64,000 nucleotides of DNA from Magnetofaba australis IT-1. Lineage in GTDB: Bacteria; Pseudomonadota; Magnetococcia; Magnetococcales; Magnetococcaceae. The stretch's first letter is position 1. The number at the start of each line of letters is the position of its first letter. Positions 26,939 to 35,028 of the stretch are shown here, in pieces. A model generated the notes under the pieces. It saw only the letters and a list, made by a program, of their open reading frames with translations. It was not told the origin of the DNA and made no database searches. Both the position numbers and the translations under genes were made by a program. The stretch is from contig NZ_LVJN01000012.1 of the NCBI RefSeq assembly GCF_002109495.1, positions 1-64,000 on the forward strand, in the 5' to 3' direction.

Positions 26939-29900
26939 TCAGAACGTTCCCCTCTGCAGTTCTTTCAAGGCGTCCACCAGTTGCCGCACCTGCTGGCGCG
27001 GGCTGGTGATGGAGGCGGCAGGACGCCCGTTCATGGTCAGGTCCAGCCGGACCATCCCCTCGATGGGCGGCGAGACCATCCCGCCGCCGGCCAGGGCCAG
27101 GGAGGGGATTGCGGGAATCTGCAGCGCGCCCACCAGTCCGCCCTCCTGGAACCGGGGCACGTCCGGCAGAATCCGGCGTATCGTCTCCATGGGGGCGGAG
27201 TTGATGGCCAGCAGCAGATCCCGGAACACCCGAGAGCGCTCCTTGCGGATGACGATCTCGCCGGCCTCCAGCAGCGCCGGGATGCGGTCGCCGCCGCCAT
27301 AACCTGGGAGCCGACCACCCCGAGCGAGCCCCACCACGCCACCGCCTGCATGGGCCTCCACGGTGCGCACCGTCACGGTGACGGTCTTGTCGCGGATGCC
27401 GGCCAGTTGCGCTTCGATGGCGGCAAGTGATGCTTGTGCCTGTTCCACCTGTGCCTGGAGTTCCACCGCCTTGGTGGCCTTCTCCGGGATGGCGTCCATC
27501 TCGGCTTTGAGGGCCGCAACGGTCTGCTTCGCCAGCTCCAGTTGCTGAGTCAGCGAAGCGGTTTCCTTCTGCTGTGACCCCAGCGCCTGCCGGGCTGCCT
27601 GCTCCTGGCGCTGGTAGAGGCTGTCCAACACGTTGCCGGCATCCTGCACGCCCCGGATGGCGGTGGAGGTATTCTCCAGGCTGGCGAAGGCGTCCTGCGC
27701 CCCACGGGCCAGGGACTCGGCCCACTTGATGTCCTGCTCGGAGAGGTTGGATTGGGCCAGGATGCGCTGGGCCTCGGCCAGCTTCTGGGAGGCCGCCGCC
27801 GCGCGGGATGCTTCCTTCTCCCGGTCCGACATGTTCCGTTCCAGCAGCGCCCGGATCTTGTCCTCGGTGGACATGCGGGCCGAGCGTTTCTTCTCCTCGA
27901 TGGCCTGGATTTCGGCGGCCAGTCGCTTCTCCGCCTCCAGGCTCTGCTGGACGGCGCGCTCGGCGGCCTGCACCGACTGCTCGGCGGTGCGGATTTTTTC
28001 CGCCAATGCCTCCCGGGCCAGGCGCTTCTGTTCGTCGGCCAGTTGCTTTTCGAGGGCCGCCAGATTGCGCTGTGCCGCTTCCCGCTGCTGGGTGAGCTGC
28101 TGCATCTGCTGGGCGGTGGCCTGCGCCTCCCGATGCTGCTCGCGCATTCCTTCGGCGGCGGCCCGGGCGGAGAGCCTCCACCCGCCGGCGGCCTCGTCGG
28201 CGATGATGCCCCCTTCCTTCTGCAGCCGGTTGAAGGTGGCCATGTCCGGGATGTTGATCCCGAGCTGGGCGGAGATCTCCTTGAGGCGGGCAGCCAGCCG
28301 GTCCTGGGTTTCGGCAGCGAGCTTGCCCGATTCGGCGGCGGCGTCCTCGGCCTTCTTGGTCTGCCACCACTGGTAGGCCAGATACCCCAGGGAGCCCACG
28401 GCGGCCGCTGCCGCGCCCACCAGTCCCGCCCGGCCCAGCACCGCCAACATTCCTTGCACGCCGGTGGCCCCGGTGGTGAAGAAACCGGCCACGTTGGTGG
28501 AGAGCAGCGCTAACAGTCGGGTGCGCGCCAGGGCCAGCGCCCCGGCCAGCCCCTGAGCCCCCAGCACCGCCACGAAGGCCGATGCCGCCTGACTGCTGGC
28601 GATGAACCATTGGGCGGTCTGCACCGCCATCAGCACCTTGGTGGCCGTGGAGACCGCCTTCACGGTCAGGGCCACCGTGCCCAAAACGGCGATGACATCC
28701 TTCCATTCCAGCAGGAACTGCCCCACCTCTATGGCGATCTTCGCCAGCATGGCGGCCAGATCCACACCGGCCAGGGCCAGTTCGACGATGGCGTCCTTGT
28801 TCTCGTTGATGACGGCGGTGAGTTCTTTCAGATTGAGGGAACCGTGCTGTTCGATGGCTTCGCCGACGGCGATTTTCACTCCCTCCCAGGCGGACTCCAG
28901 GGAGCGCAGGGAACCGCCCATACCTGCCTCCATCTCGGTGGCGACGCGGCCAGCGACACCGCCGACCTGATCGAACTTCGCCACCAGTTCCTCGAAGGCC
29001 GCCGACGACATCCCCACGGCGGCCATCAGGGCCGGGGCGGCCTCCACGCCGAATATCTCGATCATGGAGGCGGCGTCCGCACCGGAGGCTTTTAGGTTGC
29101 GGAGGATCTGGGTCATGGGCAGCAACTGACCGGCGGCGTCCCGGGTTTGCAGGCCCAGGCGGTTGATCGCCTCCCGGGCCTTGTCCACCGGATTCAAGAG
29201 CCGGGCGTAGGCAGCGCGCAAAGCAGTGCCGGCCTTCTCCCCGGAAAAGCCATTCTTGGCCAGCAGCGCCAGGACGGTGGCCGTCTCCTGAAAGCTGTTA
29301 CCGGCGGCCTTGGCCACGGGACCGGCGTATTGCAGCGCCAACCCCAGCCCCTGGATGTCGGTGGCGGAGTTGGTGAAGGCGGTCACCAGAATGTCGTTGA
29401 CCTGGGTGAGGTCCTCGGCCTGCAACCCGAACTGGGCCATGGCGGCTGTGGCGATGCCGGCGGCGGTTTCCAGATCGACGGAGCCAGCGGCGGCCAACTC
29501 CAGCACCCGGGGCAAGGCCTGCATCTGCTGGGAAGCAGAGAGCCCCGCCAACGACATGGCCTTCAGCCCCTCGGCGGCCTGACTGGCAGAGAACCGGGTG
29601 GACGAACCCATCCGCTTGGCCAGTTCGGTGAGGTCGGCCAGCTCCTGTTTGGTGGCCCCGGAGGTGGCCCCCACCTGCCGCATCACGTCATCGAAGCGGG
29701 CATAGGTGAGAATGGAATCCTTGATGAAGCCGGAAGCGACGCGGATCGACTCGAACCCGGCATAGGCAGCCACCAGCCCGCGCACCGATCCGGCCATGCC
29801 TCCAAGGGAGCGATCCAGGCCGTTCATCTCTCCGCGCAGATCCCGCACCCGGCGCTGCATCTGCTGGTGGGCGCGGTTCAGATCGGCGGCGGAAACCCGG

Positions 29901-30484
29901 CCCGAGCGGGACAACTCCCGATAGGCGTTCTCCAGCCGCTGGACCTCGTTTTCCACGTCGCGCATGGAACGCACGCCGAGAGTTCCGAAGGCACGAGCTA
30001 CCCGGGACTGTTCCTGCACCTCCCGGGTGGCAGCGCGCATCTCCCGCTGCAGGCGCTCCTGGCTTTCGCCCAGGCGGGCAGTATCGACCCCGGCCTCGCG
30101 GAGGGAGCCGCGCATGCGGTGCAGCGCCTCCCGCTGGGCCTCCAGCTGATCCTTCAGCCCGCCGGCGTTGCGCTTGGCTCGTTCGAACTCCCGGGCCATC
30201 GCCCGGGTGGGGGTTTCCGTCTCCCTCAATTCCCGGGCAAGGCGGGCCACCTCGCGGGTAGCCGCCTGCCACTGGGATTCGGTCTCGCCGATCTGCCGTT
30301 TGAGATCCCGGAAGCCCTGGATGCCGGAGAGGGCCTGATTGATCCTCTGCGCCTGGGACTGGGCGGCGCTGGCCATGCCCTGGACGCCGCGCCGGAAGTC
30401 GGATTCCATGCGGGCGATGCTGGCGCGCAGATCGTCATCGTTGGCGCGGATAACGAATTCCAACGCCGCCTGGGTGCTGGCCAT
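26939..30484 (-). CDS. Phage tail tape measure protein
   Basis: A 1181-residue protein that sets tail length and is ejected with the DNA. The N-terminal 250 residues are predicted coiled coil (IARMESDFRRGVQGMASAAQSQAQRINQAL and following). The TIGR01760-like core follows around 260-520 (TYARFDDVMRQVGATSGATKQELADLTELAKRMGSSTRFSA; SFQETATVLALLAKNGFSG). Hydrophobic helices lie around 590-720 and a second long coiled coil with Gln/Ala/Glu repeats around 770-1060. Its length predicts a tail of roughly 170-180 nm by the usual 1.5 A per residue rule. It is preceded by the frameshifting chaperone pair, as expected for siphoviruses. Confidence 0.94.
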   Translation of the reverse strand: MASTQAALEFVIRANDDDLRASIARMESDFRRGVQGMASAAQSQAQRINQALSGIQGFRDLKRQIGETESQWQAATREVARLARELRETETPTRAMAREFERAKRNAGGLKDQLEAQREALHRMRGSLREAGVDTARLGESQERLQREMRAATREVQEQSRVARAFGTLGVRSMRDVENEVQRLENAYRELSRSGRVSAADLNRAHQQMQRRVRDLRGEMNGLDRSLGGMAGSVRGLVAAYAGFESIRVASGFIKDSILTYARFDDVMRQVGATSGATKQELADLTELAKRMGSSTRFSASQAAEGLKAMSLAGLSASQQMQALPRVLELAAAGSVDLETAAGIATAAMAQFGLQAEDLTQVNDILVTAFTNSATDIQGLGLALQYAGPVAKAAGNSFQETATVLALLAKNGFSGEKAGTALRAAYARLLNPVDKAREAINRLGLQTRDAAGQLLPMTQILRNLKASGADAASMIEIFGVEAAPALMAAVGMSSAAFEELVAKFDQVGGVAGRVATEMEAGMGGSLRSLESAWEGVKIAVGEAIEQHGSLNLKELTAVINENKDAIVELALAGVDLAAMLAKIAIEVGQFLLEWKDVIAVLGTVALTVKAVSTATKVLMAVQTAQWFIASSQAASAFVAVLGAQGLAGALALARTRLLALLSTNVAGFFTTGATGVQGMLAVLGRAGLVGAAAAAVGSLGYLAYQWWQTKKAEDAAAESGKLAAETQDRLAARLKEISAQLGINIPDMATFNRLQKEGGIIADEAAGGWRLSARAAAEGMREQHREAQATAQQMQQLTQQREAAQRNLAALEKQLADEQKRLAREALAEKIRTAEQSVQAAERAVQQSLEAEKRLAAEIQAIEEKKRSARMSTEDKIRALLERNMSDREKEASRAAAASQKLAEAQRILAQSNLSEQDIKWAESLARGAQDAFASLENTSTAIRGVQDAGNVLDSLYQRQEQAARQALGSQQKETASLTQQLELAKQTVAALKAEMDAIPEKATKAVELQAQVEQAQASLAAIEAQLAGIRDKTVTVTVRTVEAHAGGGVVGLARGGRLPGYGGGDRIPALLEAGEIVIRKERSRVFRDLLLAINSAPMETIRRILPDVPRFQEGGLVGALQIPAIPSLALAGGGMVSPPIEGMVRLDLTMNGRPAASITSPRQQVRQLVDALKELQRGTF

Positions 30485-30487
30485 GGT

Positions 30488-30951
30488 TCAGGGTTTCTCT
30501 TTGTCCAGGGAGGATTCGAAATCCAGGGCATCCAGGAATGCGTCCCAGGTATAGTCCCAGACGCCATGGTGCCCCAGGCGGATCAGGGTAAAGACGGCGC
30601 GCTTGAACCGTCCGACGGCTTGGACGTGATCACTGCGTCCAGCCGCTTGCCGGCCTCTTCCAGACGGCGGCATGCGGCGAAAAAATGGGGGTTCTCCCGT
30701 TTCACCTCGCTGATGACCGCCTCCACGTCGCCGGGCAGCATCTCCAGCAGCCGCTCCCGGTTGAGGTCGGTGAAGGTGAGGACATCCTGGAGGGTGACGT
30801 CTTCGAACAGGACGTTGCCGATCCAGTCCGGTTCCTCACTGGGATCCCGGGGCACGTCGGCCCGGGCGAACAGTTCGTAGATCTCGCGGATGGTCAGCTT
30901 GTGGACCAGGAAGGTGATCCCGGCCACCTCTTTCTGGATATCAATGGCCAT
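30488..30951 (-). CDS. Tail assembly chaperone, -1 frameshift product (gpGT analogue)
   Basis: A 154-residue fusion predicted if ribosomes slip back one base on T TTT TTC. The first 91 codons are shared with the unshifted protein (ending NPHFF); the -1 frame then adds 63 residues beginning RRMPPSG and containing RFKRAVFTLIRLGHHGVWDYTWDAF, and ends 3 bases before the tape-measure start. The extension has convincing protein character and no start of its own is needed. This mirrors lambda G/GT, where the shifted form bridges the tape measure and tail tube. Confidence 0.8.
30583..30951 (-). CDS. Tail assembly chaperone, unshifted product (gpG analogue)
   Basis: A 122-residue protein between the tail-tube and tape-measure genes. 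It reads AIDIQKEVAGITFLVHKL, then a helical region with IREIYELFARAD and LTFTDLNRERLLEMLPGD. Position, size and overlap with a short second frame mark it as the lambda gpG type, which chaperones the tape measure during tail assembly. In the zero frame it ends shortly after the slippery site at 30679-30685, with a Ser/Pro-rich tail. The shifted product is listed separately. Confidence 0.82.
   Translation of the reverse strand: MAIDIQKEVAGITFLVHKLTIREIYELFARADVPRDPSEEPDWIGNVLFEDVTLQDVLTFTDLNRERLLEMLPGDVEAVISEVKRENPHFFAACRRLEEAGKRLDAVITSKPSDGSSAPSLP
30679..30685 (-). promoter_or_regulatory. Programmed -1 ribosomal frameshift site
   Basis: On the minus strand the heptamer is T TTT TTC, and the codon register of the upstream gene (start 30951) places TTT at 30684-30682 and TTC at 30681-30679, exactly the X XXY YYZ form. 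The -1 frame downstream is open to just before the tape measure. Confidence 0.82.
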
Positions 30952-30957
30952 GGATCA

Positions 30958-31698
30958 TTACCCCTCGATCTGGGTCAGTTTGAAGAACTTGGAGACGCCG
31001 ATGCCGGTCCTGGCGTCGTCCTTCAAGACGTCGAACGTGAACTCGATGTTGCCGAAGTCGTCGGTGACGAGGCCAATGGAGGACGGGGTGTTCTTCACCC
31101 GCCAGACGTCCAGCACCACCGGGGTGTTGTCGTTGGCCTGGTTGAACCCGTCGAACACCATGCGATACTCCTTGCCGGCGTTCAGGATCGCCTCCACGGT
31201 GCGGCTGGCGGCGTGGGTGTAGCTCATGAGCACGGTGTCGCCATCGCTCACGTTCACCGCCCCGGGCAGGATGCAAACGCCGCCACCCTTCACCTCGTAG
31301 TCGGTTCCTTCCACCAGGGGCGTGCCGGTGTTGGTCAGGGTGACGGCGGTGAGATTCACTCCGGCGGCGGCGCGGATGTAGCCCCCCAGGTAGGCGGTGT
31401 GGGACTCATCGGTGACGGAGCCGCCGGCGATGTTGCCCGCCTCGCCGAAGGTGGCCATGGCCAGTGCCTCGGCGTCGAAACCGTGGGCGGTGACCACCAG
31501 TTGCACGTCGGTGATCAGCGAGACGGTGTCGGCGTTGCCGCCGCCGGGGGTGGAGTAGTTCTTGAGGGTTTTCTTCTCCTCGCTGAAACTGAGTTCCACC
31601 TTGGACGCCTCGCCGAGAAAGCGCATGGCGGCTCCGCCAGCGAAGGGCGCGATGAAGCATTCACCCCCGCCGATGAGGGTGTGGGTTTTCTTGGCCAT
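30958..31698 (-). CDS. Phage major tail (tube) protein
   Basis: A 246-residue protein starting MAKKTHTLIGGGECFIAPF, with beta-sandwich character throughout (ASKVELSFSEEKKTLKNYSTPGGG, GTPLVEGTDYEVKGGGVCIL, PSSIGLVTDDFGNIEFTFDVLKD, KFFKLTQIEG). Length, composition and location immediately before the tail chaperone genes match siphovirus tail-tube subunits. GGAGG precedes the ATG. It is the first tail gene after the rightward toxin-antitoxin insertion. Assignment rests on synteny plus character rather than a diagnostic motif. Confidence 0.78.
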   Translation of the reverse strand: MAKKTHTLIGGGECFIAPFAGGAAMRFLGEASKVELSFSEEKKTLKNYSTPGGGNADTVSLITDVQLVVTAHGFDAEALAMATFGEAGNIAGGSVTDESHTAYLGGYIRAAAGVNLTAVTLTNTGTPLVEGTDYEVKGGGVCILPGAVNVSDGDTVLMSYTHAASRTVEAILNAGKEYRMVFDGFNQANDNTPVVLDVWRVKNTPSSIGLVTDDFGNIEFTFDVLKDDARTGIGVSKFFKLTQIEG

Positions 31699-31753
31699 TG
31701 GGTGAACCTCCCTGGCATGTTGGATTGCTGTGGCGTGACGTTATTACAGGCGT

Positions 31754-31759
31754 TATAAT
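31754..31759 (+). promoter_or_regulatory. -10 element and repeats of the toxin-antitoxin promoter
   Basis: TATAAT, a perfect -10 box, lies 22 bases before the antitoxin ATG. Two CGTTAT copies (direct repeat, 11 bases apart) surround it, possible binding sites for the AbrB-fold antitoxin. The -35 region is poor. GGAG gives the ribosome site. Confidence 0.6.
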
Positions 31760-31781
31760 GATCGTGAAAGGAGCTTGAACG

Positions 31782-32006
31782 ATGACGACCCTGAAGCTGA
31801 TCGCCGTGGGCAATTCCACCGGCGTGGTGTTGCCCAAGGAACTCCTGGCCCGGTTGCGGGTGGAAAAGGGAGATTCCCTGTTTGCCGTCGAGACCCCCGA
31901 GGGGATCGAGCTGACCGCCTACGATCCCGAGTTCGCCCGGCAGATGGATGTGGCCGAGGAGATCATGCGCGAGGATCGCGACGTGCTGAAAAAATTGGGA
32001 AGCTGA
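31782..32006 (+). CDS. AbrB/MazE-fold antitoxin
   Basis: A 74-residue swapped-hairpin DNA-binding protein: LKLIAVGNSTGVVLPKELLARLRVEKGDSLFAVETPEG is the canonical AbrB/SpoVT pattern. The acidic C-terminal tail (ARQMDVAEEIMREDRD) is expected to wrap and block the toxin. Its TGA overlaps the ATG of the Doc-type toxin (TGATG). It has its own promoter and reads rightward, against the tail operon, so it can be expressed from the lysogen. Likely autorepressor of the pair. Confidence 0.9.
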   Translation: MTTLKLIAVGNSTGVVLPKELLARLRVEKGDSLFAVETPEGIELTAYDPEFARQMDVAEEIMREDRDVLKKLGS

Positions 32007-32401
32007 TGGCCGATCCGGTTTGGCTTCTCAAGAAAACCGTCCTGGCCATCCATCAACGGCAACTGGCGGAACACGGAGGTCCCGAGGGGTTGCGTGACGA
32101 AGGGCTGTTGGACTCCGCCTTGGCTCGTCCCCACAATCTCATGGCCTATTCCGACACGCCTCCGACCCTGGCAAGACTGGCGGCGGCCTACGCCTTTGGC
32201 ATTGCCCGCAACCATCCCTTCGTCGATGGCAACAAGCGGGTCGCCTATGTGACCTGCCTGCTGTTCCTGCGCTTGAACGGCCTGACGCTCCAGGCCTCCG
32301 CTGCCGACAAGTACCAGACCTTCATGCGGCTGGCAGACGGCAACCTGTCCGAGGAGGAGTTCGCCCAATGGCTGGAATCCTCCCTGTCTCCGCTGACCTG
32401 A
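32006..32401 (+). CDS. doc: Doc-type toxin of the Fic superfamily
   Basis: A 131-residue protein with the Doc motif HPFVDGNKRVA (Fic core HPFxxGNKR variant) at about residues 71-81, preceded by LAAAYAFGIARN. Doc enzymes phosphorylate EF-Tu and stop translation, and are neutralised by the partner antitoxin. Here the antitoxin is AbrB-type rather than Phd, a pairing that is known but less often described. The gene ends 2 bases before the opposing tail-terminator gene. It probably stabilises the prophage or protects the host from other phages. Confidence 0.92.
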   Translation: MADPVWLLKKTVLAIHQRQLAEHGGPEGLRDEGLLDSALARPHNLMAYSDTPPTLARLAAAYAFGIARNHPFVDGNKRVAYVTCLLFLRLNGLTLQASAADKYQTFMRLADGNLSEEEFAQWLESSLSPLT

Positions 32402-32403
32402 AG

Positions 32404-32820
32404 TCACTTCGAAGCGCTGAAGACGAAGCTGGTGGCGAAGGCCAGCGGGAAATAGAAGACGCCGTTGGGGGAGTAATCCGGCGCATAGGCCGACTTCACC
32501 CGCTTGAAGGCAGAGAATGGAGATCCGGCGGGCTTCCACCCCGCCATGGCCCGGATTACCTGGCTGACGAGGGTTCCGGATTCCGTCTCCGCGTCCCGGA
32601 CCACCACGAGGCAGAGCCAGGTTTGTTCCACCTTCTGGCTGGAACCGGTGTCCGCCACCGCGCCGGGGGCGTCCTCCTCCAGGAAGACGATCACCGACGG
32701 CGGCAGGTCGTGGTTCTCCCGGATCGCCGGCACTCCCCAGGAAGAGTGAATCCGGGCATCCCGGATCTGCTCCTTGAGACGGGCCACGATCAGGGGTTCT
32801 GCGGACAGGTAATCGTCCAT
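32404..32820 (-). CDS. Putative tail terminator/completion protein
   Basis: A 138-residue protein: IVARLKEQIRDARIHSSWGVPAI at the start, a central strand set (PSVIVFLEEDAPGAVA, QTWLCLVVVRDAE) and KPAGSPFSAFKRVKSAYAPDYSPNGVFYFPLAFATSFVF at the end. The pattern matches Gp37/tail-terminator-like proteins that cap the tail before joining to the head. Its location between head genes and the tail tube supports that. No strict motif exists, so confidence is moderate. Confidence 0.66.
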   Translation of the reverse strand: MDDYLSAEPLIVARLKEQIRDARIHSSWGVPAIRENHDLPPSVIVFLEEDAPGAVADTGSSQKVEQTWLCLVVVRDAETESGTLVSQVIRAMAGWKPAGSPFSAFKRVKSAYAPDYSPNGVFYFPLAFATSFVFSASK

Positions 32821-32858
32821 TTCGATTGAATTTCCTCAATGAAACCCATAGAGTGACG

Positions 32859-32880
32859 GCCCGTCTCATGGGAGACGGGC
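32859..32880. promoter_or_regulatory. Perfect 9-bp inverted repeat upstream of a small rightward gene
   Basis: GCCCGTCTC-ATGG-GAGACGGGC lies 23 bases before the ATG at 32904. It may be an operator or a leader hairpin controlling the small basic protein; no T tract follows, so it is not a simple terminator. Confidence 0.5.
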
Positions 32881-32903
32881 TCACCACAACAGGAGGAAGA
32901 AAC

Positions 32904-33065
32904 ATGGCCAAGAAGCCAAAACCGGAGCCGCCCAAACGGCGCAACCCCATCGCCAGGGCAGTGACCAAAATTCCCCAGCAAGTCATTCCCAGCAAAAAGA
33001 AGCAGCAGCCAAAGCATCGGCCCGACCCCATGAGAGGTTGGGCCGATGTCGTTTTGGCCGCCTGA
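32904..33065 (+). CDS. Small highly basic protein in a rightward cassette
   Basis: A 53-residue Lys/Pro-rich protein starting MAKKPKPEPPKRRNP, with predicted pI well above 10. AGGAGGAAGAAAC immediately precedes the ATG, one of the strongest ribosome sites in the window, so it is probably translated despite its size. It reads against the late operon, between an inverted repeat (32859-32880) and a terminator hairpin (33015-33048) that overlaps its last codons. I do not recognise a family; nucleic-acid binding is suggested only by charge. Confidence 0.55.
   Translation: MAKKPKPEPPKRRNPIARAVTKIPQQVIPSKKKQQPKHRPDPMRGWADVVLAA
33015..33048 (+). terminator. Hairpin terminator overlapping the end of the small basic gene
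   Basis: CATCGGCCCGACC (33015-33027) pairs with GGTTGGGCCGATG (33036-33048) across an 8-base loop, with one G-T pair, and is followed by TCGTTTT. A strong stem with a modest T run; it would end a short rightward transcript starting near 32850. Confidence 0.6.
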
Positions 33066-33076
33066 TTCATCCCGTC

Positions 33077-34468
33077 TTACAGCTGGTTCAGAATGCTCCG
33101 AGTGACGGTGATGTTGACCGCTTCGCCACTGGAGGCGCGCAGGCGCAGCGTCTGGGAGACACCAGCCCCGTTCAGATCCACATCGAAATCCAACTGGTTG
33201 ATGATGCCGCCCATCTTCAGGATGGCGAACAGGTTGAAGTCCACATCGGTGGCATCCGCCGCCGTGGTGCCGTTGTGCATGGCCAGCACCTTGCCACTCC
33301 ACACCTTGGAGCCGGTGACGGTACTGCGGGCATGGATGGTCCACTCCACCACCGACGCCTCGTCCACCAGCACGCTGTCCAGGGTGGCCAGAGCGGTCAC
33401 CGAATCGGTCTTGGATTCGGTCTTCACATCCGCCAGCACCGCGTCCAGGGCGCTGATGTTGGCATTGACCGAACTGGCCGCGCCGACGAAGTGGGTGGAG
33501 GTGACATCCGCGCCGATGGCGGCGTCCAGAGACTGGATGTTCAGGTTGGCAGCCTGGGCGGAGATCGCGCCGGTGGTGCGCACCTGAGGGGTGACCACAT
33601 CGGCCCCGACGGCGGCGTCCAGGGCGGAGATGTTGGCGTTGACGGAGTCCGCCGCTGCCACCTGATGGGTAGAGGTGACGTTGGGACCGATGGCATCATC
33701 CAACGCCTTCAGGTTGAGATTGACGGGCTGATCGCTGATGGGGCCGGCGGTGCGGGTCTGCGGGGTGGCGATACCACCCCCGATTTCGGCGTCCAGATCG
33801 CCAATGGCCTTCTCCAAGGCATCCCCGTCGGTGACCACATGGGTGCTCAGGTAGTCCGGCGCTTCGTTGCCGTTGCCGGACTTGCCGATGAAGGACTGCA
33901 GGTAGCCGATCTCGGTGCTGGAGGCGCTGCCCTGCTGAACCCAGGAGCTGCCGTTGAAGGCGTACTGCTTGCCCGCATCGGTGCCGTCCTGGATATAGAG
34001 GGCATCACCCTTGGAGGCGTCGTTGCCATCCTCCACCAGAATCGCCCCGGAGCCAGGGGTACCGGTGACGATGAAGACGTTGCTGTTTTCGCCGGTGATG
34101 GCCTCGAACAGGATCCGGTCGCCGTCGGCCACGGCCACGCCATCGATGGTGCCGGTATTCACCGCCGTTTCGGCGGCAGTCATGTCGGCATAGCTGGTGG
34201 CATCACGCAGCTTGACCGGTTCCCGCCAGGACTGACCCAGCAGCGCGGTATCCAGATCATCCTGGCTCTGGATGCGGACCCACTTGTCCGCACCGGTGCC
34301 GGCGGTCTTCTTCAGCCACATCTGGCCGTTGGAGTCATCCAGGTAGATGGAGCCCTTGACCGCATCGTCGGGATGACCGCCCGCGCCACCGGGCGCGCCG
34401 GTGCCGGACAGAACCGCCACGCCGATGCTGATACCGCCTCGGGCTTCAAACAGAGTGGGAATTCCCAT
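33077..34468 (-). CDS. Phage structural protein with two 58-residue repeats
   Basis: A 463-residue protein. The N-terminal part is Gly/Asp-rich (GIPTLFEARGGISIGVAVLSG; DDAVKGSIYLDDSNGQMWLKK), resembling the opening of virion fibre or decoration proteins. Around residues 225-345 a ~58-residue unit is repeated twice in tandem, with phrases TPQxRTxGxIS, NLNxxxLDxAIGxxVTSTH and SVNANISALDA shared between copies. The C-terminal ~100 residues are beta-rich (VVEWTIHARSTVTGSKVWSGKVLAMHNG) and look like a virion-attached domain. It sits between head-joining and tail genes. Possible head fibre, neck whisker or tail appendage. Confidence 0.66.
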   Translation of the reverse strand: MGIPTLFEARGGISIGVAVLSGTGAPGGAGGHPDDAVKGSIYLDDSNGQMWLKKTAGTGADKWVRIQSQDDLDTALLGQSWREPVKLRDATSYADMTAAETAVNTGTIDGVAVADGDRILFEAITGENSNVFIVTGTPGSGAILVEDGNDASKGDALYIQDGTDAGKQYAFNGSSWVQQGSASSTEIGYLQSFIGKSGNGNEAPDYLSTHVVTDGDALEKAIGDLDAEIGGGIATPQTRTAGPISDQPVNLNLKALDDAIGPNVTSTHQVAAADSVNANISALDAAVGADVVTPQVRTTGAISAQAANLNIQSLDAAIGADVTSTHFVGAASSVNANISALDAVLADVKTESKTDSVTALATLDSVLVDEASVVEWTIHARSTVTGSKVWSGKVLAMHNGTTAADATDVDFNLFAILKMGGIINQLDFDVDLNGAGVSQTLRLRASSGEAVNITVTRSILNQL

Positions 34469-34507
34469 GGTGTTCTCCTATTCGCGAAAAGGGAGTAGAA
34501 ACAGAAA

Positions 34508-34528
34508 CGCCCGACCAATGGCCGGGCG
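34508..34528 (-). terminator. Weak intrinsic terminator in the head-tail block
   Basis: On the minus strand CGCCCG-(9 nt)-CGGGCG is followed by TTTCTGTTTC. It lies between 34558 and the start at 34468. Confidence 0.5.
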
Positions 34529-34557
34529 CATGAGCACGTTGATGTTGGTTGGTGATG

Positions 34558-35028
34558 TCAGTTGAAAACGCCGATCTTGGATGTTCGGGCGCTGAGCACC
34601 CCCTCATAGCGGCTGTTGATGATCAGCCGCACGGCGCTGCCATCCTCGATGACGTCCAGGTCGTAGGGAATCACCGAGGAGTCCCCCATGATGGCGTACT
34701 CCATGAAGTGGACGTTGTCGCCCCGACGCAGCGCCTTGATCTCGCTGGTGACCGCCAGGTCGTTCTCCTCATCGCTGAGGAGAAACAGCCACTTCACCAC
34801 CCGGTAGTAGCTGGGCATGGTGACCCGGTCGATCTCGAAGGGGGTGTTCCGGACGATCCCATCCACCCGGTTGGGGTTGGGACCGAAGGGCCAGCCCGGC
34901 ACCGCCAGCACCAGCGGTGAGGAGAAATCCAGACGCTCCTCCTGGATGGTGAACAGAATCTCCCCATCCGCCGTTGGGACGTGGATGGTCTCCCGGGTGA
35001 TAGCAACCTTGATGGTGTGGTCGGCCAT
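34558..35028 (-). CDS. Hypothetical phage protein in the head-tail joining block
   Basis: A 156-residue beta-rich protein: DHTIKVAITRETIHVPTADGEILFTIQ, NTPFEIDRVTMPSYYRVVKWLFLL, GDNVHFMEYAIMGDSSVIPYDLDVIEDGSAVRLIIN. No enzyme motif was recognised. It overlaps the upstream gene's stop by one base at 35028, so expression is coupled. Position suggests a connector or virion decoration role. Confidence 0.66.
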   Translation of the reverse strand: MADHTIKVAITRETIHVPTADGEILFTIQEERLDFSSPLVLAVPGWPFGPNPNRVDGIVRNTPFEIDRVTMPSYYRVVKWLFLLSDEENDLAVTSEIKALRRGDNVHFMEYAIMGDSSVIPYDLDVIEDGSAVRLIINSRYEGVLSARTSKIGVFN

